Positions 24,449 to 33,873 of a stretch of DNA of 64,000 nt are shown piece by piece. The translations under genes and the position numbers were made by a program. The notes beneath the pieces were generated by a model. That model was not told where the DNA came from. It saw nothing but the letters and a program-made list of their open reading frames with translations, and searched no databases. The DNA comes from Anaerofilum hominis (GTDB lineage: Bacteria; Bacillota; Clostridia; Oscillospirales; Ruminococcaceae), in assembly GCF_014287275.1 (NCBI RefSeq), contig NZ_JACONZ010000003.1:378089-442088 (forward strand), given 5' to 3'. The first letter of the stretch is position 1; each line of letters begins with the position of its first letter.

Positions 24449-25108
24449 ATGGCCTATACCCCGCCTCTTCCTCCCGGCAGCTGGGCGATGAAAAACAATT
24501 TACTGCTGCTGCGCTGGAACCTCGTCTGGGAGCCGGAGCTTATGTCCCAACGTAAGCCCCAGCGCCGGGGCGGCAGTGCTTTTTTGCGGGAAAGGTCTTG
24601 TCTTATCGCCTGTGCGGCGTTTTTTGCCGTCCTGGATTTTATTCTGGCCCTTTACTTCCACTTTTTTCTTTGGGAACTTTTCTGTCTTGTGCTGCCCGAG
24701 GCCGGTGTGCTTTTTCTTTTCTGGTGGGGGCTGGGGGTCAAGCGGGATACCCTGTGGACGCGGGGCCGGGCCAAAAAAGAACGTGCCGTCCCCGCGTCCT
24801 ACGGCCTTTTTAACCTGCTCCCCTGCATTATTTTCAGCGTGTGCTGCGCGCCCTTTTTGACCGAAGTGCTGAGATCTTACGGTTCTTTCACCGCAAAAGC
24901 GATGGGATATGGCCTGGGGCTGTGCGCCGCCCTCGCCTATTTGTTTTTGTGCGGCATGTACAATTGGGGCCATGTTTTGTGGCTTTCCTCCTCCGCCTCC
25001 TGCAAAAAGCGGAATCTCATCGCCTTTCTTATCCTGGGCGCCTGGCTGGTGATCTGTGGAATTGAGTTTTGCTGGTCGTTTGGAAATCAGGTTCAGGCCG
25101 TCCGCTGA
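24449..25108 (+). CDS. Membrane protein of unknown function
   Basis: 219 residues with about five hydrophobic segments (for example CAAFFAVLDFILALYFHFFL) and a Cys-rich central helix (LLPCIIFSVCCAPFL). Basic loops suggest an N-in orientation. The start is ATG at 24449, eight bases behind GGGAGG; a GTG at 24440 would overlap the ribosome binding site. I recognise no family. The base composition is visibly lower in GC than its neighbours, and the gene has its own AT-rich promoter, which could mean recent acquisition. Confidence 0.65.
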   Translation: MAYTPPLPPGSWAMKNNLLLLRWNLVWEPELMSQRKPQRRGGSAFLRERSCLIACAAFFAVLDFILALYFHFFLWELFCLVLPEAGVLFLFWWGLGVKRDTLWTRGRAKKERAVPASYGLFNLLPCIIFSVCCAPFLTEVLRSYGSFTAKAMGYGLGLCAALAYLFLCGMYNWGHVLWLSSSASCKKRNLIAFLILGAWLVICGIEFCWSFGNQVQAVR

Positions 25109-25671
25109 TCGGGCCGGCGGCTCCGCCCCGGCCTTTTTTGCGCGTCAGGATAACGCCGGGACGGTCCTGCGGGCACAAGGGCACATCCGGGCTGCTTTTA
25201 CGGGGGCGGGACTGCCGGAGGGGCTGGGCGGAGCCAGAACAGAAAAAGCGCTGGACAGCAGCTCGAAAACGCCTGTCTGTGCCGACCGGATCTGGACCGG
25301 GGAGCTTTTGCCGCCCGGGGGGAGAAAAGCCGCGATACGGAAAACAGCAGAGGGAACTGCGCTGCGGGCGGAAAATCGCGGCGGAAAAATGCAGCCTGTC
25401 CGGGAAAAGAGCGCTGCGGCAGGACAAAAGATCGTTTTGCGGGCCGCTGTTTTTAGGGGCTGGCGCTTTGAGGCTCCCTGCGGACGCGGAGACGGGCGCC
25501 GATGAGCTGCTGCGTTCCCTGAGCAGGGCGTGGGAGGTGGGGCTGCGGGTCCTGCTGCGCAGGATGGGAGACCGGCCGCGCCCCGATCAGCCTTGAGGAC
25601 CGCCCGCCCACGGTGGGACCGCCGGGTCTTGGCACGGCCGTTTTTGGCCCGCGGACGGATGAGACGGATGA
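25109..25671. other. Intergenic region without recognisable gene
   Basis: About 560 GC-rich bases. Open frames exist on both strands but have no start signals or recognisable products. I see nothing else here. Confidence 0.5.
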
Positions 25672-25716
25672 CAGAGAAAGCCAGGCCCCCGCTTGCGCGG
25701 GGCCTGGCTTTCTCTG
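25672..25716 (-). terminator. Perfect inverted repeat after the methyltransferase
   Basis: CAGAGAAAGCCAGGCCCC (25672-25689) and GGGGCCTGGCTTTCTCTG (25699-25716) form an 18-bp perfect stem. It lies 45 bases past the stop of the minus-strand rRNA methyltransferase. Confidence 0.7.
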
Positions 25717-25761
25717 TGGATGCCGCAGGACGCCGGGCGCAGCCGGTTTTTGCGGCCTTTT

Positions 25762-27003
25762 TCAGATCACCTGGAAAAGGAAGAATTTGAGGTAGTCGGT
25801 CTCCTCCACATTCCAGAGGATGGGATGGTCGGGTGCCTGCTGGCGGGCCTCGATCTGGCGCAGCTGGACCCCTGCGTCCCGGGCGGCGCTGTGCAGCATT
25901 TTGGTGAACAGCGCCCCGGTGGCAAAATGGCTGCAGCTGCAGGTGGCGAGATACCCGCCGCGGGGCAGCAGCTTCATGGCGCGGTAATTGATCTCTTTAT
26001 AGCCGCGCAGGGCGCTGTCCAGCGTTTTGCGGCTTTTGGTGAACGCGGGCGGGTCCAGGATGATAAAATCGTAAGGCGTGCCGCCCCGGGCCGCCAGTTC
26101 GGGCAGAAGATCAAAGACGTTGGCGGCGGCGAACTCCATCCTGTCCTCCAGCCCGTTGAGGGCGGCGTTGGCGCGGGCCATCTCTACTGCGGCCTCGCTG
26201 ATGTCCACCGCGGTGACCCGCTCGGCCCCGCCCAGTGCGGCGTTCAGCGCAAAGGAGCCGGTGTGGGTGAAGCAATCCAGCACCCGGCGGCCCCGGGCCA
26301 GACGGGCCACCGCCTGCCGGTTGTATTTCTGATCCAGGAAGAAGCCGGTCTTTTGGCCGTTTTCAAAGTCCACCCGGTAGCGCACGCCGTTTTCGCAGAT
26401 GATGGTCTCGGTAGTTTCCGGCAGGGGCAGCCCGGGCAGGGGGAAGAACCCTTTGCCCTGCTGCAGCCCCTCCCGTTCCCGCAGGGCCACGTCGTTGCGC
26501 TCGTACAGGCCGGCGATCTCCTGCCCGTCGGCGCGCAGGACCTCCGCAAGCAGGGGGAACAGCAGCCCTTTCAGCCGTTCCATGCCCACCGAAAGGGTCT
26601 GGGCGACCAGATAGGGGCCGAAGCGGTCCACCGTCAGGCCGGGAAACTGGTCCGCTTCGCCGAAGATCACCCGGCAGCAGGACAGGTCTGCAGGGGCCAG
26701 CACCTGTTTGCGGTAAGCCCACGCCCATTGCAGGCGGCGGCGCCAAAAGGCCTCGTCAAAGCTGTCGTTGGCGCTGCGGCTGATCAGCCGCACCCGGATC
26801 TTGCTGTGGACGCTGAGAAAGCCGGTGCCGAGATACCGGCCCCTGTCGCTGAGAACGTCCACCAGGGCGCCGTTTTCCGCATCGCCCTCCACGGCGCGTA
26901 TCTCGTCCTCATACACCCAGGGGTGTCCGTTTTCAAGGGAGGCCTGGGCTTTGCGGCTGACCGTATAGCGGGCGTAGGGGCGCTGCTGTTTCAAATGAGT
27001 CAC
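25762..27003 (-). CDS. rlmI: 23S rRNA (cytosine-C5)-methyltransferase, RlmI family
   Basis: 413 residues, the usual RlmI length. The N-terminus is a PUA-like RNA-binding region (SLENGHPWVYEDEI), followed by a middle domain (NGQKTGFFLDQKYNR) and a Rossmann methyltransferase with VLDCFTHTGSFALNAA, VTAVDISEAAVEMA and FIILDPPAFTKSRK; the Cys in LATCSCSHF is the likely catalytic one. RlmI methylates C1962 of 23S rRNA in E. coli; the target here is inferred. The gene is monocistronic and convergent with the non-coding region to its left. Confidence 0.87.
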   Translation of the reverse strand: MTHLKQQRPYARYTVSRKAQASLENGHPWVYEDEIRAVEGDAENGALVDVLSDRGRYLGTGFLSVHSKIRVRLISRSANDSFDEAFWRRRLQWAWAYRKQVLAPADLSCCRVIFGEADQFPGLTVDRFGPYLVAQTLSVGMERLKGLLFPLLAEVLRADGQEIAGLYERNDVALREREGLQQGKGFFPLPGLPLPETTETIICENGVRYRVDFENGQKTGFFLDQKYNRQAVARLARGRRVLDCFTHTGSFALNAALGGAERVTAVDISEAAVEMARANAALNGLEDRMEFAAANVFDLLPELAARGGTPYDFIILDPPAFTKSRKTLDSALRGYKEINYRAMKLLPRGGYLATCSCSHFATGALFTKMLHSAARDAGVQLRQIEARQQAPDHPILWNVEETDYLKFFLFQVI

Positions 27004-27372
27004 TCCTCTTTAGGGTAGGGCGTCGGCGCGCCTGTGCCGGGCGGCCGCACACCGATTATACCCCGCGCGGGCCCGGGGGTCAACCGCCGCGCGGGCCGAT
27101 GTGTCCCGGGGAGAGGGGAGAAACGCGGGGCGGACGGCGGAGAGCTTTTGCAAAAGGAACAAAAAAGATGTTGTTTTACGCGCGGGAATGATATAATATT
27201 GACAACGACCTCTCGCATGCGCGGCCCCGGGCGGGGCCGCGCAGTGCGGAAAGGGCAGGCGGAAGACGGCGCCGGCCGCGGCGGGGAGCGCGGTAAGAAG
27301 AACGGTCCGGGCGCGTGGAAAGCCGTTTTCCGCGCGGGGACCTCTATTTTTGACAATCCGGGAGGGATCGGC
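27004..27372 (+). promoter_or_regulatory. Intergenic region with the phosphotransferase operon promoter
   Basis: No gene. TTGTTT (27171-27176) and TATAAT (27192-27197) are only 15 bases apart, but TGA directly before the -10 makes it an extended -10 promoter. The leader to the ATG at 27373 is about 170 bases. Confidence 0.6.
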
Positions 27373-28839
27373 ATGTTATCCGATTTTGTGATGGGGAAGA
27401 CTACAGACAAGGACGAGCGCAAGCGGGCGCTGGCCGCCTGCCGGGAGCGGCTGGCCGCGCAGCAGCAGGAGATCAAAGCCAAAAAGCTGGGGGTGCTGGT
27501 GCTGCTGGAGGGCTGGGGCGCCGCGGGCAAGGGCAGCCTGCTGGGCGAGGTGATCAACGAGATCGATCCCCGCTCTTTCAAGGTGCACGCCATCGCCGCC
27601 CCCACAGAGGAAGAGCGCCGCAAGCCCTTTTTGTGGCGGTATTTTGTCAAAACGCCTGAAAAAGGGCTTTTCTCCTTTCTCGATTCGGGCTGGCTGGGAG
27701 AGACGGTGCGCCAGCATCTGGCGGGGGAGCTGGACACCGCGGCCATGACGCGGCGCATCGGCTCGATCAATACTTTCGAGCGGCAGCTGGCCGACGACGG
27801 CACCCTGCTGGTGAAATGCTTCCTCAACATCACCCGCAAGGAGCAGGCAAAGCGGATCGCGCGGCTGGAGGAGGACAAGGACACCGCCTGGCGGGTCAGC
27901 GGCGAGGATGAGCGGGAGAACGAGCGCTACGACGAATACCGGGACGCTTTCGACGCAGCCCTGACCGCCACCAGCACCACCTATGCGCCCTGGCACGTGG
28001 TGGACGCGGGCGAGCGCGCAGAGGCGCGGCTGGCCCTGATGACCATCCTGACCGGGGCCATCGACGCGGCGCTGGCCGCCCCCCGGGCGCCTGCAGCCGT
28101 GCCGCAGAACCGTTTTCCGCTGCTGCCCATGCCCAGGCTGGCCGAGGTGGCGCTGGACAAAGAACTGGACAAAGGCGAGTACAACGACCGGCTGGAGGCG
28201 GCCCAAAAGCGGCTGCGCGAGCTGCACAACCGCCTTTACCGCAAAAAGGTGCCGCTGATCCTGGTCTATGAGGGCTGGGACGCCGCCGGCAAAGGCGGCA
28301 ATATCAAGCGGGTGGCCGCGGCGCTGGACCCGCGCGGCTTTGAGGTGCTGCCCATCGCGAGCCCCGAGCCCCACGAGCTGGCCCATCACTATCTGTGGCG
28401 GTTCTGGAGACGGCTGCCCAAGGACGGCCACGTGGCCATTTTTGACCGCAGCTGGTACGGCCGGGTGATGGTGGAGCGCATCGAGGGCTTTTGTGCCCAG
28501 AACGACTGGCAGCGGGCTTACAATGAGATCAACGAATTTGAGGCCGAGCTGTCCGCCTGGGGCGCGGTGATCCTGAAATTCTGGATCCATATCGACCCGG
28601 AGACCCAGCTGGCGCGCTTTCACGAGCGGCAGGCGAACCCGGAAAAGCAGTGGAAGATCACCGACGAGGACTGGCGCAACCGGGAGAAGTGGCCCGCCTA
28701 TGAAGAGGCGGTGGACGAGATGCTGCAAAAGACCAGCACCACCTATGCCCCCTGGCATGTCATTGAGTCGCGGGACAAAAAATATGCCCGCGTCAAAACG
28801 CTGGAGCTGATCGTGGGCGCGCTGGAAGAGGTGCTGTGA
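27373..28839 (+). CDS. pap: Polyphosphate:AMP phosphotransferase (double PPK2 domain)
   Basis: 488 residues made of two PPK2-type P-loop domains. The first has LEGWGAAGKGSLLGE near residue 42 and RIGSINTFERQLADDGT. The second has YEGWDAAGKGGNIKR (299-313), FDRSWYGRVMVERIEG and KFWIHIDPETQLARF. Tandem two-domain PPK2 proteins of this length transfer phosphate from polyphosphate to AMP, making ADP. The start ATG at 27373 follows GGAGGGATCGGC; upstream in-frame sequence is non-coding leader. The stop overlaps the CYTH gene start (TGATG), which links the two in translation. Confidence 0.88.
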   Translation: MLSDFVMGKTTDKDERKRALAACRERLAAQQQEIKAKKLGVLVLLEGWGAAGKGSLLGEVINEIDPRSFKVHAIAAPTEEERRKPFLWRYFVKTPEKGLFSFLDSGWLGETVRQHLAGELDTAAMTRRIGSINTFERQLADDGTLLVKCFLNITRKEQAKRIARLEEDKDTAWRVSGEDERENERYDEYRDAFDAALTATSTTYAPWHVVDAGERAEARLALMTILTGAIDAALAAPRAPAAVPQNRFPLLPMPRLAEVALDKELDKGEYNDRLEAAQKRLRELHNRLYRKKVPLILVYEGWDAAGKGGNIKRVAAALDPRGFEVLPIASPEPHELAHHYLWRFWRRLPKDGHVAIFDRSWYGRVMVERIEGFCAQNDWQRAYNEINEFEAELSAWGAVILKFWIHIDPETQLARFHERQANPEKQWKITDEDWRNREKWPAYEEAVDEMLQKTSTTYAPWHVIESRDKKYARVKTLELIVGALEEVL

Positions 28840-29345
28840 TGGAGATCGAGCGAAAATGGGAGATCGGCGGCTTTCCGGCGGGGCTGCCGCAGATCGACGG
28901 CGCCGAGATGCGGCAGGGATATCTCTGCGCCGACCCGGTGGTGCGCATCCGCGCGGAGGAACGGGCCGGCGGCAGCAGCTATATCCTGTGCATCAAGGGG
29001 CGGGGCACGCTGGCGCGGGAGGAGATCGAGACCCCGATCAGCCGGGAGGTCTTTGAGCGGGCGGCGGCGCTGATCGGCGTGCCGCTGGTACACAAGCGCT
29101 ACCGCGCTTACCGCCTGCCGGACGGCCGTCGCCTGGAGGTGAGCCTGGTGGACGAGGGGGAGGAGACCTCTTTTTATTACGCGGAGGTGGAATTTGCCTC
29201 GGTGGAGGAAGCGCGCGCCTTTGTGCCGCCCGCCTTTTTGGGCCGCGAGCTGACGGAGACGCCGGGCGCCTCGATGAGCGCTTACTGGCAGCGCAGGGCC
29301 GCGGCCCTGCGCGCGGGCCGCCCGCAGGGGGAGGAAAAACGATGA
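28839..29345 (+). CDS. CYTH domain phosphatase (triphosphate tunnel enzyme)
   Basis: 168 residues. The signature ExExK is at the very N-terminus (MEIERKWEIGG), and further charged strands follow: VRIRAEE, YILCIKGRG, EEIETPIS, YRAYRLPDGRRLEVSLVDEG and YYAEVEF. CYTH proteins hydrolyse tripolyphosphate or act on other triphosphates inside a beta tunnel. Its start overlaps the stop of the PPK2-type gene and its end overlaps the transporter-hydrolase gene, so it probably works with polyphosphate or triphosphate handling in this operon. Confidence 0.87.
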   Translation: MEIERKWEIGGFPAGLPQIDGAEMRQGYLCADPVVRIRAEERAGGSSYILCIKGRGTLAREEIETPISREVFERAAALIGVPLVHKRYRAYRLPDGRRLEVSLVDEGEETSFYYAEVEFASVEEARAFVPPAFLGRELTETPGASMSAYWQRRAAALRAGRPQGEEKR

Positions 29346-32300
29346 AAGAGCAGAAAAAGACGTCCGCGCTGGGGGGCCGCCGCTGGGCGGCGCTGCTGAT
29401 CTTCGGTCTGTTCGGGCAGCTGGCCTGGACGATCGAGAACATGTACTTCAACGTTTTCGTTTACAACACCATCTCCACCGACCCGGGAGTCATCGCCGAT
29501 ATGGTGGCCTGGAGCGCCGTCACCGCGACGGTCACCACGCTGCTGATGGGGGCGCTGTCCGACAAGATGGGAAAGCGCAGGGGCTTCATCGTGGGGGGCT
29601 ATATCGTGTGGGGCCTCTCGGTGATGGCTTTCAGCCTGATCTCGGTGCAGAACGCGGCGCGGCTGTTTCCGGCTGCGGACGCGGCCCGTATGGCGGCGCT
29701 GCTGGTGGTGATCATGGACTGTGTGATGACCTTTTTCGGCTCTACGGCCAATGACGCGGCTTTCAACGCCTGGGTCACCGACGTCACCGACGAGAGCAAC
29801 CGGGGCCGGGTGGAGACGGTGCTGGCCGTGCTGCCGCTGGCGGCGATGCTGGTGATCTTCGGCGGCTTTGACTGGATGACCGCGGCCGGCCGCTGGAGCG
29901 AATTTTTTCTGATCTTCGGCGGGCTGGTGACGCTGGGGGGCTTTTTGGGGCTGTTTTTCGTGCGGGACGCGCCGGGGCTGCGGCGGGCGGAGAGCAGCTA
30001 TTTTAAAAACATCGTCTACGGCTTTCGGCCCGCGGTGGTGCGGCAGAACCCGCAGCTCTATCTGGCTTTTCTCGGGCTGGCGGTCTTTGGGGCGTCCGCC
30101 CAGGTCTTTATGCCCTATCTCATCATTTACATACAGCGGTATCTGGGCATCGACAACTATGCGCTGGTGCTGGGGGCGGTGCTGATCGGCGCCTCGGCGG
30201 TGAGCGTTGCCAGCGGCCGCCTGATCGACCGCCTGGGCAAGCTGCGCTTTGTGCTGCCCGCGGCGGCGGTGGAGATCGCGGGGCTGCTGGCGATGATCTT
30301 TGCCCGCGGCGCAGCGGCCGTGATCGGGGCCGGTTTTGTGCTGCTGTCCGGCAATATGCTGGTGACCGCTGCCCTGAACGGTCTGGCGCGGGACTACACT
30401 CCGCGGGACAAGGCGGGACATTTTCAGGGGATCCGCATGCTGTTTGCGGTGCTGCTGCCCATGGTCACGGGACCCTATCTGGGCGCGGCGGTCATCCGCG
30501 GCTCGGGCGCAGTGTATGAGGAACTGGGCGTGGTCAAGCAGGTGCCCACGCCTGCCATCTTTCTGGCCAGCGCGGTGGTGCTGGTGTTTGTAGTGCTGCC
30601 GGTGCTGCTGCTCCGCGCCGGACAGCGCCGCCGCGCCCCGCTGAAAGAGCTGCTCACCCCCTGGGGCGAACAGCTGGACCCGGACGCCCCGCTGCCCGAG
30701 TATCCGCGCCCGCAGTTCGCCCGCGGGGAGGACAGCTGGCGCAGCCTCAACGGCCGCTGGCGCTATGCCATCCGGCCGGACGGACAGCCGATGGGGCAGG
30801 CGCAGGGGCAGATCGTGGTGCCCTTTTCGCCCGAGAGCCCGCTGTCCGGCGTGCGGCGCCAGCTGCAGCCCGGCGAGACGCTGTGGTATGAGCGGGAGTT
30901 CCGGGTGTCGGGGCTGCCGGGCAGCGGCAGGCTGCTGCTGCACTTTGGCGCGGTGGACCAGCGCTGCACGGTGTGGGTGAACGGCGCGGAGGCGGGACGC
31001 CACCAAGACGGCTATCTGCCCTTTGCGCTGGACATCACCGGCCTGGTGCGGGAGGGGGAAAACACCCTCACCGTGGCCGTGTGGGACGACAGCGAGCGGG
31101 GCGGCACCGCCTATGGCAAACAGACCCTGCGCCGGGGCGGCATCTGGTACACCGCGCAGAGCGGCATCTGGCAGACTGTCTGGCTGGAGCGGGTGCCGCA
31201 GGATCATCTGGAGACCGTGCGGGTGACCCCGCTGTTTGAGGAGGCCGCCGTGCGCTTTGAGCCTGTCTTTGGCCCCGGCTGCACGCCGCGGCCGGTGGAG
31301 ATCGCGGTGACGCAGGAGGGGCGGACGGTGGCGGAGGGCGCCGCCGCGCCCGGCGAGCCGCTGACGCTGGCGCTGCCCGATTTTCACCGCTGGAGCCCGG
31401 AGGATCCGTTCCTCTACCGCTTCACGGTGCGGGCAGGCGAGGATGCGGCCGCAGGCTATTTCGGCATGCGCAGCTTTGGCGTGGGAAAGGACGGCAGCGG
31501 GGTGCCCCGGCTGCTGCTCAACGGCGAGCCCTATTTTCAAAACGGGCTGCTGGACCAGGGTTACTGGTCCGACGGCCTGTACACCGCCCCCTCGGACGAG
31601 GCGCTGATCTACGATATCGAGATGGCAAAATCCATGGGCTTCAACCTGCTGCGCAAGCACATCAAGATCGAGCCGGCCCGCTGGTATTATCACTGCGACC
31701 GGCTGGGCATGCTGGTTTGGCAGGATATGGTCAGCGGCGGCGGGCCCTACAGCCCCATGACCATCCAGGTGCTGCCGTTTCTGGGCAAAAAGCTGCGGGA
31801 CAGCGCGTATAAGCGGTTTGGGCGGGGCGACGCCGCCGGCCGGGCCGAGGCGGACCGGATGCGCCGCGAGACGGTGACGGCGCTGTACAACGCGGTGTGC
31901 ATTGCCCTGTGGGTGCCTTTCAACGAGGGCTGGGGCCAGTTTGACGCGGTGAAAGCGGCCGGGGAGATCAAACGGCAGGACCCCACCCGCCTGGTGGACC
32001 ACGCCAGCGGCTGGCACGACCAGGGCGGGCCGGATGTGTCCAGCCTGCACGTCTACTTTAAAAAGGTGAAGGCGGGACCCGACCCGGCCGGGCGGCCGGT
32101 GGTGCTGTCCGAGTTCGGGGGCTACAGCTATGGGACGCCGGGACACACGGTATCCCCGCGCCTGTTCGGCTACCGGCGCTTTGACACGCCGGCGCATTTT
32201 CTTGCGGCGTACCGCGAGCTGATCGAAAAAGAGGTCGCGCCGCTCACCGGCGTGCTGTCGGCCGCGGTCTACACCCAGCTTTCGGACGTGGAGGACGAGG

Positions 32301-32386
32301 TCAACGGCCTGCTGAGTTATGACCGGCGCTGCTGCAAGGCCGATCCGGAGACATTGAAAGAGATCAATGAAAAGCTGCGCCTGTGA
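29342..32386 (+). CDS. MFS sugar transporter fused to a family 2 glycoside hydrolase
   Basis: 1014 residues. Residues 1 to about 425 are an MFS transporter of the sugar:cation type (MGALSDKMGKRRGFIVGGYI). From about 437 a complete GH2 enzyme follows: LLTPWGEQLDPDAPLPEYPR, the jelly-roll sugar-binding domain (VWVNGAEAGRHQDGYLPFAL), the immunoglobulin-like domain, then the TIM barrel with acid/base Glu862 in FNEGWGQF and nucleophile Glu924 in VLSEFGGYS. There is no stop or start signal at the join. In an even-helix MFS the C-terminus is cytoplasmic, so the hydrolase would face the inside and could cleave the sugar as it enters. The start ATG overlaps the CYTH stop (ATGA). Confidence 0.88.
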   Translation: MKEQKKTSALGGRRWAALLIFGLFGQLAWTIENMYFNVFVYNTISTDPGVIADMVAWSAVTATVTTLLMGALSDKMGKRRGFIVGGYIVWGLSVMAFSLISVQNAARLFPAADAARMAALLVVIMDCVMTFFGSTANDAAFNAWVTDVTDESNRGRVETVLAVLPLAAMLVIFGGFDWMTAAGRWSEFFLIFGGLVTLGGFLGLFFVRDAPGLRRAESSYFKNIVYGFRPAVVRQNPQLYLAFLGLAVFGASAQVFMPYLIIYIQRYLGIDNYALVLGAVLIGASAVSVASGRLIDRLGKLRFVLPAAAVEIAGLLAMIFARGAAAVIGAGFVLLSGNMLVTAALNGLARDYTPRDKAGHFQGIRMLFAVLLPMVTGPYLGAAVIRGSGAVYEELGVVKQVPTPAIFLASAVVLVFVVLPVLLLRAGQRRRAPLKELLTPWGEQLDPDAPLPEYPRPQFARGEDSWRSLNGRWRYAIRPDGQPMGQAQGQIVVPFSPESPLSGVRRQLQPGETLWYEREFRVSGLPGSGRLLLHFGAVDQRCTVWVNGAEAGRHQDGYLPFALDITGLVREGENTLTVAVWDDSERGGTAYGKQTLRRGGIWYTAQSGIWQTVWLERVPQDHLETVRVTPLFEEAAVRFEPVFGPGCTPRPVEIAVTQEGRTVAEGAAAPGEPLTLALPDFHRWSPEDPFLYRFTVRAGEDAAAGYFGMRSFGVGKDGSGVPRLLLNGEPYFQNGLLDQGYWSDGLYTAPSDEALIYDIEMAKSMGFNLLRKHIKIEPARWYYHCDRLGMLVWQDMVSGGGPYSPMTIQVLPFLGKKLRDSAYKRFGRGDAAGRAEADRMRRETVTALYNAVCIALWVPFNEGWGQFDAVKAAGEIKRQDPTRLVDHASGWHDQGGPDVSSLHVYFKKVKAGPDPAGRPVVLSEFGGYSYGTPGHTVSPRLFGYRRFDTPAHFLAAYRELIEKEVAPLTGVLSAAVYTQLSDVEDEVNGLLSYDRRCCKADPETLKEINEKLRL

Positions 32387-32437
32387 GAGGCGGCGGACCC
32401 CGCCGGGCGCGGGAGAGATCTGCTGGGAGGAACGCGG

Positions 32438-32929
32438 ATGAAGATACTGATCGCAGTGGCGGGCAAGACCGGCACGGCCCTCAAATGCGGCGCGCTGCTG
32501 GCGCGGCTGCTGCCGGGGGCGGAGGTGACGGACCTGGAACTGGACTGTCCGGACCCGGCGGCTTATGAAGCGGTGATCGTGGGCGGCGCGGTGCGCATGG
32601 GGCAGCTGCACCGCAAGGCGCGGGCTTTTTTGGAGCAGAATGAGGCGACGCTGCTGGCGCGGCCCTTTGGATGCTTTGTCTGCTGCGCGTTTGCAGAGCG
32701 CGGGGATGAGTATCTGCGCAGGAACGTCCCGCCCGCGCTGCTGGCCCACGCGGCCGCCGCCCGCTGTCTGGGCGGCGAGCTGGACCCCAAACGATTGAAC
32801 GGGATGAGCAAATTTGTGATCGGCAGCATGGCGCGGTCGATGGAAAAGGAGGCGCGCCCGGCCCCGGCGCTGGACCCCGCCGCCGTGCGGGAACTGGCGG
32901 CGGCAGTGCGGACGGAACTGGACCGCTGA
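32438..32929 (+). CDS. Flavodoxin domain protein
   Basis: 163 residues beginning MKILIAVAGKTGTALKCGAL, the FMN phosphate loop of flavodoxins, followed by AYEAVIVGGAVRMGQLHRKA and a CFVCCAFAERG segment. It resembles the short flavodoxin-5/HemG-like proteins of Firmicutes, here followed by a basic segment. A redox carrier role is likely; the partner is unknown. GGGAGGAACGCGG precedes the ATG. Confidence 0.8.
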   Translation: MKILIAVAGKTGTALKCGALLARLLPGAEVTDLELDCPDPAAYEAVIVGGAVRMGQLHRKARAFLEQNEATLLARPFGCFVCCAFAERGDEYLRRNVPPALLAHAAAARCLGGELDPKRLNGMSKFVIGSMARSMEKEARPAPALDPAAVRELAAAVRTELDR

Positions 32930-32953
32930 AAGCGGGGCAGGCGCAGGAGAGAG

Positions 32954-33835
32954 ATGAGAAAAAATTACGCAAAAGTGATCGCGGCCACGCTGCTGTTCGG
33001 CAGCATCGGCCTGTTTGTGCGGGCCATCCCGCTGGCCAGCAGCGTCATTGCGCTGGTGCGGGCGGTGATCGGCGCGCTGGTGCTGCTGCTGGCCGCCCTG
33101 GCGGGCCGGCAGAAGCTGAACGGGGCTGCCATGAGGCGCAGCCTGCCGCTGCTGGCGCTGTCCGGCGCGTTCATCGGCTTCAACTGGATCCTGTTGTTCG
33201 AGGCCTACCGCTACACCACGGTGGGCATTGCCACCCTGGCCTATTATGCGGCCCCGGTGCTGGTGGTGCTGCTGGCCCCGCTGATCCTGAAAGAGCGGTT
33301 CACCGCCCCCAGGCTGCTGGGGGTGCTGGCTGCGGCGGCGGGCACGCTTCTGCTCACCGGCGGGGGGAACAGCGCGGGCAGCGCGCCGCTGAAAGGCATT
33401 TTGCTGGGGCTTGGCGCGGCGGTGCTCTATGCGGGAGTCATTTTGACCAATAAGTTCATCACCGGGCTGTCGGGGCTGGAGCGCACTTTCACCCAGCTGG
33501 CGGTAGCTGCCGGGGTGCTGCTGCCCTACGTGCTGGTCACCCGGCCCGCAGCCCCCGGGCCGATGACCGGCGCAGGGCTCGTCTGCCTGCTGGCGGTGGG
33601 CATCCTGCACACCGGGTTTGGCTATTATCTGTATTTTTCGGCCATGGGAGAGCTACCCAGCCAGACCATCGCCCTGCTGGGCTACATCGACCCGGTGAGC
33701 GCGCTGCTCTTTTCCGCGCTGTTTCTGGGCGAGCGGCTGTCGCTGCTGCAGCTTGCGGGCGCGGCGCTGATCCTGGGCGGCGCAGCTTTTGGCGAGCTGT
33801 ACCGGGGACCGCGAGGGAAACAGATGAAAAAATGA
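32954..33835 (+). CDS. EamA/DMT family transporter
   Basis: 293 residues with ten membrane helices in two EamA repeats. It begins MRKNYAKVIAATLLFGSIGL and includes AFIGFNWILLFEAYRYTTVG and the second-repeat motif GYIDPVSALLFSALFLGERL. DMT transporters export metabolites or amino acids; the substrate is unknown. The gene follows the flavodoxin after 24 bases, and a terminator follows directly. Confidence 0.88.
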   Translation: MRKNYAKVIAATLLFGSIGLFVRAIPLASSVIALVRAVIGALVLLLAALAGRQKLNGAAMRRSLPLLALSGAFIGFNWILLFEAYRYTTVGIATLAYYAAPVLVVLLAPLILKERFTAPRLLGVLAAAAGTLLLTGGGNSAGSAPLKGILLGLGAAVLYAGVILTNKFITGLSGLERTFTQLAVAAGVLLPYVLVTRPAAPGPMTGAGLVCLLAVGILHTGFGYYLYFSAMGELPSQTIALLGYIDPVSALLFSALFLGERLSLLQLAGAALILGGAAFGELYRGPRGKQMKK

Positions 33836-33847
33836 CGCGGCGATGCG

Positions 33848-33873
33848 GCCCCGGTGAAGACCGGGGCTTTTTT
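33848..33873 (+). terminator. Terminator after the EamA gene
   Basis: GCCCCGGT, loop GAAG, ACCGGGGC, then six T residues. Confidence 0.88.

Noticed and set aside
20890..24450. Minus-strand frame open for 1186 codons
   Set aside because: Only its last 317 codons (the dehydrogenase) have a start signal and protein motifs. The rest is antisense to the MATE and kinase genes and rich in Arg, His and Pro, as expected from GC-rich shadow frames.
29282..33610. Minus-strand frame open for 1442 codons
   Set aside because: It is antisense to four well-supported genes and its translation is Gln/His/Arg-rich without any motif. High GC content removes stop codons in this frame.
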